A stretch of DNA of 64,000 bases from Spisula solida. Taxonomy: Eukaryota > Mollusca > Bivalvia > Venerida > Mactridae. Made by a program: the position numbers and the translations under genes. Below, piece by piece: positions 22,301 to 31,300 of the stretch. The stretch is from the NCBI GenBank assembly GCA_947247005.1, contig OX365962.1, forward strand, positions 9,955,201 through 10,019,200. Reading direction: 5' to 3'. Each line of letters starts with the position of its first letter. Positions within the stretch are counted from its first letter, which is position 1. The notes beneath the pieces were generated by a model that was not told where the DNA came from, did no database searches, and saw nothing but the letters and a program-made list of their open reading frames with translations.

Positions 22301-25300
22301 GATACGTTTCGTACCTGCCCTGCGTTCAATGAGAAATAACGTGACGCACGTTTTGTAACTGGTACGTACCTGGTACGAAACGTTTCGTACCGTTTGCGTA
22401 CCAGGTACGAAAGGTTTCGAACCTGGTACGAAATGTGCGTCACGTGATTTTTCCCTGAACGCAGGGCTGAAGAACGTTCTATTTTTCAAAATAATGTGTC
22501 TTCACCAAGAAGTAATTTGCAGTCACTGCACATAGACCGCGCCTCTTCGTAAACTTCGTTCGGGAGATTGTGTTTGGCTTAAACAATGAACTATTGATGG
22601 GTGGTATCAGTAAAGAAAACAATACATCATACACGCATTCTATTGTCGGACACCCCCTCATAAAGTGTGGCCGTCCATTTGACCATTGACCGAGATATTT
22701 TCGCGCCCATTTGCAATGCGCAAAACTCGTGTTTCTTGTGGTTTTAACAATTGTGGGTGGGACTAACACTAAGTCGGTTTAAAACGTTTTCTTCAAGATT
22801 ATAAACCACGCTTCGCTATCGCTTGCTAAGGATTAAATCTTTGAAGAAAACATTTAATAAACTCAGTGTAGCAATACCACGTGACTTTTGGCTACAGTTA
22901 CAAGAAGAAATTTGTAAACATTGGAAATAAAATAGCCATAAGTATTTCATTTCTTAATCGATTTCTATGAAATATACGCCACGCTAAGGGGAAAATTATT
23001 TGCTTTCCATGAAATATAAGATCTTTTTAGCAGCTTTACCGATTTTTCCATTACCCTGTGAAACCTACACGTTCAACGGTTTCACAGGGTAATGGACAAA
23101 ACGGCACTTCCGCCGAAAAAGATTTTATATTTCATCGAAAGCAAATAATGTTCTCCTTAGCGTGGCGTAGATTTCATAGAAATCGATGAAGAAATAAAAT
23201 ACTTATGGCTACATTTGTGTTCCAATGTTTACAAATTTCTACTTAAAATACCACGTGGTATTGCTACACTGAAACTCCAACCTATACTTAAAGCTACATT
23301 ATCTCTCCCAAGACCTTTTTTCGATCACATCCAGTAAATCGACTTAAGTTACAAAGAATTAGGATATTTTTCACAAATGACCAATAATTGACGACAGAAT
23401 ATAAAATGTATATGTCAAAATAGTATACCAAAAATCATATTTTGGTGAAATGTATGGATGACAACATACTAATTTTGCTTCCCTTAGAGTTGCTTCCCTT
23501 AGATAATGAATTGTGCATTTTTTGTTTACAATTCATTATTTTGTAAACAAACCAACTGGAGGTTGTATTTAATTTTCTTCCATTTTATGGTGAACTCAAC
23601 TAAAGTGTCCAAAATCCATGGCTCTTCAAATAGGTTACCAAGTTATTGCTTTTTGAAAATAGCCGTTTAAAGCTTAATGTAGCATTAAGTATTGATGTTA
23701 TCGCAGAATCATTTTATGTGTGTGTTAATAAATCTTTCATATGTGTAATTCAGTTTAGTTTGTAATGAAATGGTTTCTCATTATTTTCTAGGAATCCTGC
23801 AAGCGCACTAACCCTAGGCAAAATTGTTGGATTTACATGCTATAATTGCAAAATAAATATTCATTTGTTGTTCACGTGTAAACTTGTACCATGTACTATT
23901 ACTATATCATAGCATAAAACGGTGATTTTGCCCATACGTTAACGGGACTAAAACCATGCGTAAACATAAAGATTCACGCGCTGTTAACGTCCAGTTTTAC
24001 GTATGCTCATTTCAGGGCCGCACCGGCGACTATAAAGGTTGTACAGCTTCATATGAACAGTTATTCACATTTTATTTCTAAGTACTAATAAGTACTAATT
24101 AGTTTTCTATAATATTTAACTTATACATTTAAACAAACCCGCAGTATCCATGTTTTCTTGGTATTTGCCGATACCGGAAGTCGACGTGCATAACAATAAC
24201 TGGTATGACGTTACGTTTGTTTTCGCGACGTCGTCACAAAATCTCCCGCCAAAATATCATTATTTTGAAATACAAACGCATTAATTGAAGTTTTGTATGC
24301 TTTAATAGCGTTTACGCATGTTTTTTCCGCTTTATAACATCTGCAGAGTCCCTCGGGAGCGTTGGTGCCCTCGCCCTGGCGGGCTTGGGCACCAACTGTC
24401 CCTCGGGACTCTGCAGATGTTATAGCCCGAAAACGCATGCGTTAACCCTACAATATTGTATATATCTGTAAGCTATGTTCATTGTCAATACCACACTGTA
24501 ATCACTACATGCTGCCAATATTGTGTATGTAATGTATGGCCAGTGGCCTAAAACACATTTCTAAATAAATTGTAAACTGCAAACTGACTAGATATTTACA
24601 GAGGTTTCCTGTTAGCTGACTTCTGACTAGATATTGACAAAGGTTTTCTGTAAGCTGAATAGATGTTGGTCGTTTTCTGACTCGTCATTGACAAAGGTTT
24701 TCTGCAAGCTGTCTAGATGTTGGTCGTTTACTGACTAGTTATTGACAAAGGTTTTCTGTAAGCTGTCTAGATATTTATCGTTTGCTGACTAGTTATTGAC
24801 AAAGGTTTTCTGTAAGCTGTCTAGATATTCATCGTTTGCTGACTAGATATTGACAGAGGTTTTCTGTAAGCTGTCTTGATATTTATCGTTTGCTGACTAG
24901 TTATTGACAAAGGTTTTCTGTAAGCTGTCTAGATATTTATCGTTTGCTGACTAGTTATTGACAAAGGTTTTCTGTAAGCTGTCTAGATATTTATCGTTTG
25001 CTGACTAGTTATTGACAAAGGTTTTCTGTAAGCTGTCTAGATATTCATCGTTTGCTGACTAGATATTGACAGAGGTTTTCTGTAAGCTGTCTAGATATTT
25101 ATCGTTTGCTGACTAGTTATAGACAAAGGTTTTCTGTAAGCTGTCTAGATATTTATCGTTTGCTGACTAGATATTGACAGAGGTTTTCTGTAAGCTGTCT
25201 AGATATTCATCGTTTGCTGACTAGTTATTGACAAAGGTTTTCTGTAAGCTGTCTAGATATTTACCGTTTGCTGACTAGATATTGACAGAGGTTTTCTATA

Positions 25301-28300
25301 AGCTGTCTAGATATTTACCGTTTGCTGAAAAGTTATTTTATTTAGTCTGCAGATTGTATATTTAATGTTGCTTACATAAAACCTTTGTCAATATTTAATA
25401 TATCGATTGCTGACTAGGTATTTTTGCTGATCCGATATTGAATTTTGGCTGACTCGATATTGACGCCGTATTTCCTGTTTTCCATCTATATCTTTACCAT
25501 TCGTTTAGGACTACTGACGATAATAGTTGACTGGTTAATTAGAATTTTACTGATATTTTACAGCTGCTGCGGACCGATGTTTCGAGTGTTCGGACATGCC
25601 CCACCCCGAGGATTGTGAGATCATAACCATGTGCTCACGATACGAGAAATGTCACGTGGAACAATACGTCACTAGTGGTGGGATCGTAATGTACAACTCA
25701 GGCTGCATTGCAAAGGAGGTAAACGGAAGTTATTCACTTTTTGTCAAAATGGCGCTCCACAAATAAGGCGCATTTTCTTCATGGGGGTTTACGCAAGTTA
25801 TTCCCTTTTTGTCAAAATGGCGCCCCACAAATAATGCGCATTTTCTTCATGGGGATTTACGTAAGTTTTCCCCATTTTGTCAAAATGGCGCATTTTCTTC
25901 ATGAGTTTGGTAAACGGAATGTGTTGTTGTTTTTTCATGTAGGAATGGCGCCAAACTAAGTGGCGCATTTCCTTCATGGAGCGTGATATTTCAGTCAAAG
26001 ATACAGAAGATTAAAATTTCTTCAATTTCTCTAAATTTCAGGTTGGAAAGGTATTTATTACAAAATCAGAGAAAATGTATCAAACTTCAAGTTTTTTTAT
26101 TACTCAGAACCGTCACAGTCATTTATTGTCAAGAGATTCTTACTTATTTAGAAACTTTGAATCTCAACCTTAGGCGATTATTTCAAGCTAATTATACAAA
26201 CTACGACAATGTTCGTTTTATACATTATTTATACAAAATAGTAGCACCATCCAGACAACGACATTTTTGACAGAAGAGGCTACAACCCACTTATACACTT
26301 AGTAAAACTTATTTTTAAGCATACACGTGTTTTTACCGCCATACCTTTTTTATTGATTAACATTTTTACATTAAGTTCTGGCCCCGATTTCATAAAGGAT
26401 TAACTGATCTGGATCAAATTTAATCCTGAAAACAAATTCGTATTATTTGAAAGTTTTTGTGAACTGTTTGCAATATTTCTTATACCAATGTACGTAATAT
26501 CTAAACCACTTCGAGTTAACGTGTTCAAAATTTTCAGTACATCATTTTTCTGTTGCAAAATTGAATTATTCTACTTGAGTTTGAACTGATCCTGAAAACC
26601 AGGATCACTTTTTAAAACCAGGAGAATCTCGAAGAATATGGCGAGCTACAACCGCTTTACATTTCAGATGGTTAAGATTTTACATGCACAAATACCAATT
26701 GATGTAGAATGGCGTTTGCTCGTATCGCGGTCTTAACGGCGCCGGAACACAAATAATAAATCAGTAATGTCCTAACCTAAATTTGATTTGTATCAAAATA
26801 TGATGACACATAACTGCAATAATTTTTTTAACTTGCGTAACTCATAGTGTGAGTTTATAAACACATGCAAATGTCCGCCATGTAGGACCACGCACGTTAA
26901 TTTAATTAACGTGCGTGGTAGGACGTACTTTAAATTTCCCATAGCTCGCAATTATCGCGGTTTGGGCGGTGTATATAACATAATTCGGTACAATATAAAA
27001 ACGATAACAATTTTTATTGAGGTCTTAGTACATCACAGATGGTTTTTGATAATGTTTAACCACTTAATCATGACGCTACTAATTAAAACTAATTTCAATG
27101 TGGAATTTCTTACTTTCCCGTTAGTGGCGCCATTATGGTTTATGTAGGTACCCGTTCAAAGGTCAAAACAAAATATTTCCAAAACTATATTTATTAATAT
27201 TTCTATTTTATGCTGCCCTCGACTCGAGTGTATTTTATACCAAACACTTATTTTCCCTAAAAATGCACGTGAAATTTCAAGTTGCATTTTTATGATGAAC
27301 AAAAATTAAACATTTTCCGCACAAAGTGTCGGGGCTTCTAGACGACAACGTCACCCTCACAATATCATAACTGGACTGTACGTAAACTCGTGTTTTATAC
27401 TTCACCTGTACTCAATGTACATTTATATTTCTGTTTGTAGAAATGTACTGGAGGTTCTAAGAGGGCCGCATATTTTAACGTCATGGAGAAACGTCGACCG
27501 TTGGCTAAACGACAAGATACAGTTTCCAGCACGGATATAGCGACATGTATACAATGTTGCGATGGGGAATTTTGTAACTTCGAAGGTTGTGGTACAGTCG
27601 GTAAGTTGTCGGTGTATTAAAAAAAACACCATCAATATACAGCAAAATTTCGTTATAACGAATTCTACGCGCCTGACCTTTTTATTTCGTTATTGGCATT
27701 ATTAAAAAAGCACGATTTAATCATCATTTGGTAAGTTTTCGATTCATTAACAAAAATAACAGACCCAATATCATTATACAGTACGTTATAACGAATTCCA
27801 CGCGCCTGGCTTTTTCGGTTCGTTATTGGCATTATTCGCTCTATTGATATAATGAAATTCGTTATAGTCGTGTTTCGAAATCAATTATAGTCGTGTTTCG
27901 AAATCAATCGCAGGAAGTTATAAGAAAATCCAGTGCAAACATATTTCGTTATGGAACAACGTTTAAGTTAAAGATTATGAATTTTTCAGCTTCATGAATG
28001 ATTATCTTCACGATTTCAAATTTACGAGTTCATGATATCAATTTCATGAATTCATTACATGTAATCTCAAATATTGAACTAACTTTCAAACACTATGTTT
28101 TATTCGAATTAGATCAGATGTTTGTATCATGTATTTCGAACATATAATCCACATTTTATATGTTACAAGAAACAGGTCAATTACTGACATGTATTTCGGA
28201 TTGATCCGGGTATTCGGATTGAATCTTGTGATATCGGCATTTGTTACTATAAATAGTAACACTTTTGGGATCAGATATATTTCGGATACTGCTGAGTTAT

Positions 28301-31300
28301 TCGGATAGAAGAATGCGATATCGGCTGTTGTTTCTATAAATAGTAACAAAATCGAGATCATGTACAGTTCGTATACTACCGAGTTTTTCGGATAGAAGGA
28401 TGTGATTTCAGCTTATGTTGCTATAAATAGTAACACATTTGGGGTCAGATATAGTTTGGATATTACCGAGTTATTCTGTAGAAGGATGTGATATCGGCTT
28501 ATGTTGCTATAAATAGCAACACATTTGGGGTTAGTTATATTTAGGATAATACCGAGTTATTCGGATGTAAGGTTGTGATATCGGCTTTTGTTACTATAAA
28601 TAGAAACAAATTTGGGTTCAGATATAATTCGTATACTGCCGACTTATTCGGGTGTAAGGTTGTGATATCGGCTTATGTTACTATAAATAGAAACAAATTT
28701 GGGTTCAAATATAATTCGTATACTGCCGAGTTATTCGGGTGTAAGGTTATGATATCGGCTTATGTTACAATAAATAGTAAAAAAAGACACTAAGAACTCA
28801 GTAAGGATTTTGTCAAAGTAATGAGGTGTCGTTGTTGATATTCTCACTAACAGTAATTTAATTCACCTCGTTTCCTATAGCACAACCAAAGGGGACCAGA
28901 GGTACCAAATGTTTTACATGCCCAGCCCAGGCTAATCCGGAATCTTGCAGGAGAATCAAAACATGCGAAAGATCCCAGGTAATTTGTCACGTGATATATC
29001 TCATTTGCATTAATTTGGCTTATCACAGCAATTGGCTAATACAATATAGCGTTGACAAATCACAACATGTTTACTAAAAACTGCTGCATAGGCTAATTAG
29101 TAATTACGGAATATGTAACAAAATAAAACTCCCTATTGAACAATCATATTATGTTTAACGACAGTAAGTGTAATATTGACCAATCGAAGCTTGTTTAAAA
29201 AAGAAAAATGTTATATTGACTAATCTAAGCAAGATTACAAAATAAAATGTTATATAGACCTATCGCAGCATGTTTAACAAACTAAAATGTTGTATCGACC
29301 AATCACAGCATGTTGAACAAACCAAAATGTTGTATCGACCAATCGCAGCATGTTTAACAAAATAATATGTTGTACATTTGTATTGACTAATCACATATTC
29401 CACCTGATAGGCTGATTCCCATGCACCGTCTATTTTGTTTTAATTCTAGGTGTGCGCCATTTTGAAATCAACTCACAATCTTATTGAGGAAACCTGGGAG
29501 ACGTCATGTATGCGTGAAATCGTAAGTTATGAATTCGAATATATCGTATTTTGTTTGACTAATCTACTACTAAAGGGAGGTAATTCTAACGTTTGTATTA
29601 CAAAGAAAATATAGACGCATATTATCGAATGGCAGTCGTTTCGTTCCGTACGTTAACTCAAATGTGGAGAAGTAGACTGGCAGTATGGCGTTACCCGGGA
29701 GCACTGTTTTTGTCATTTGTACGTAAATTTAAAAAAAATTCATTAAGACAGCAGAAAAACACAATCGACGACATTTACTTGTTTCGGTACATTTAGCACA
29801 TGTCGGAATTCCGAGGGAAGCCAACACTAATCTATACGCTATATCGCTGGCTTAGAAGGGCGTAAGTAGGAAATCAATATTTTGATAAAACAAGAAAAAA
29901 CTGTCTGAAAACTACTCTTTACTTATGGAAAAAGAAGCTTTTTAAATTTAAGTTTAGTCCACATGACCACTTTTGATTTTCATGAAATAAGGCTCATAAG
30001 AAACGCCTTCAGATGCAGATTTCAAATATGCACGAGTCTTAAAATGCCGTAATTCTAAGCCAGCGATATATATATTGTATGTATCCAAATTAAAAGAAAA
30101 TCTTGGTAACTAAATGAACTGAACGTTTTGAGAGCGCTCCGCTGAATTATTTGTCAAAGGTTTTGTTATGTGAATGCATTAGAGTATGCCTATTATTAAT
30201 CAACGGAGTTCATATTTAAATTTGCAACTTACAACTGGTCGAAGATATAAATAATAATCCGATTGGAATCTCCCTTCTATTTTCATAGCCAACTACGATG
30301 TTGTTTCGCAGCGAGCGAGAGCGAATGTAAGGTGCACGTTAGAGCCATTATTCCGCCATTATTCCGCCATCTTGGTTAGTTTTATATCTTTGAAGCGGTC
30401 AACTCCAGGCACTGTATGTAACGATAATTCGCGGCTTTTGTTTTCAGCAATGCAACGCTTTGGTACTAATCCAGTCCCAAAATGCCCATGGACGACGGGC
30501 GTCAAGTGTAGTAAACCACTGCCCTAGGTGCTGTACATCAGACTTCTGTAACCATAACTGCAGACATTTGGTGTCATACAATACAACTACAGCTATACCA
30601 GTTCCTACAACTCATAAACCGACAACACACAAACCTACCACACATAAACCAACTACTACAACACACAAACCTACCACACATAAACCGACAACACACAAAC
30701 CTACCACACCTAAACCAACTACTACAACACACAAACCTACCACACATAAACCAACTACTACAACACACAAACCTACCACTCCTAAACCAACAACAACAAC
30801 ACACAGACCTTTAACACAAAAACCGACAACACCCAAACCAACGACACACAAACCCACAACAACAACACACAAACCAACAACTGTGCTCCCTACTGCAACA
30901 TCACCTACAACAACCGAACGCACTACAATAAAAACAACAACAACAACTCCAAGGCCGACCACTGACCCAGCAGGTGAGTTAACACGTGTGAGAATAACCA
31001 AGTATTCATTGGAAACCCATTATGTCATTGCCTACGCTCCCTACAGCGCTTTGATTTCCACTTAACCGTTACAATTCACACCTAGACACGATGTAGTTTC
31101 GGGCGAGGCAAGGAGAGTAGTCATTGCCGTAATAAGCTGAATGACATAGGCAACTAGTTAATTGAATGACATTTGAAACTGTCTAATTGAATGTCATTGG
31201 AAAACAGTAAATTAAATGAGATTCAAAATCAGTTAATTGAATGTCATGTGAAACTAGTTAATAAACTGAATGGTATAGGCAACTAGTTAATTGAATGACA

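Noticed and set aside
30574..31001. Cys- and Val-rich minus ORFs opposite the stalk
   Set aside because: Antisense of the ACA/CCN repeat; no splice or start context.
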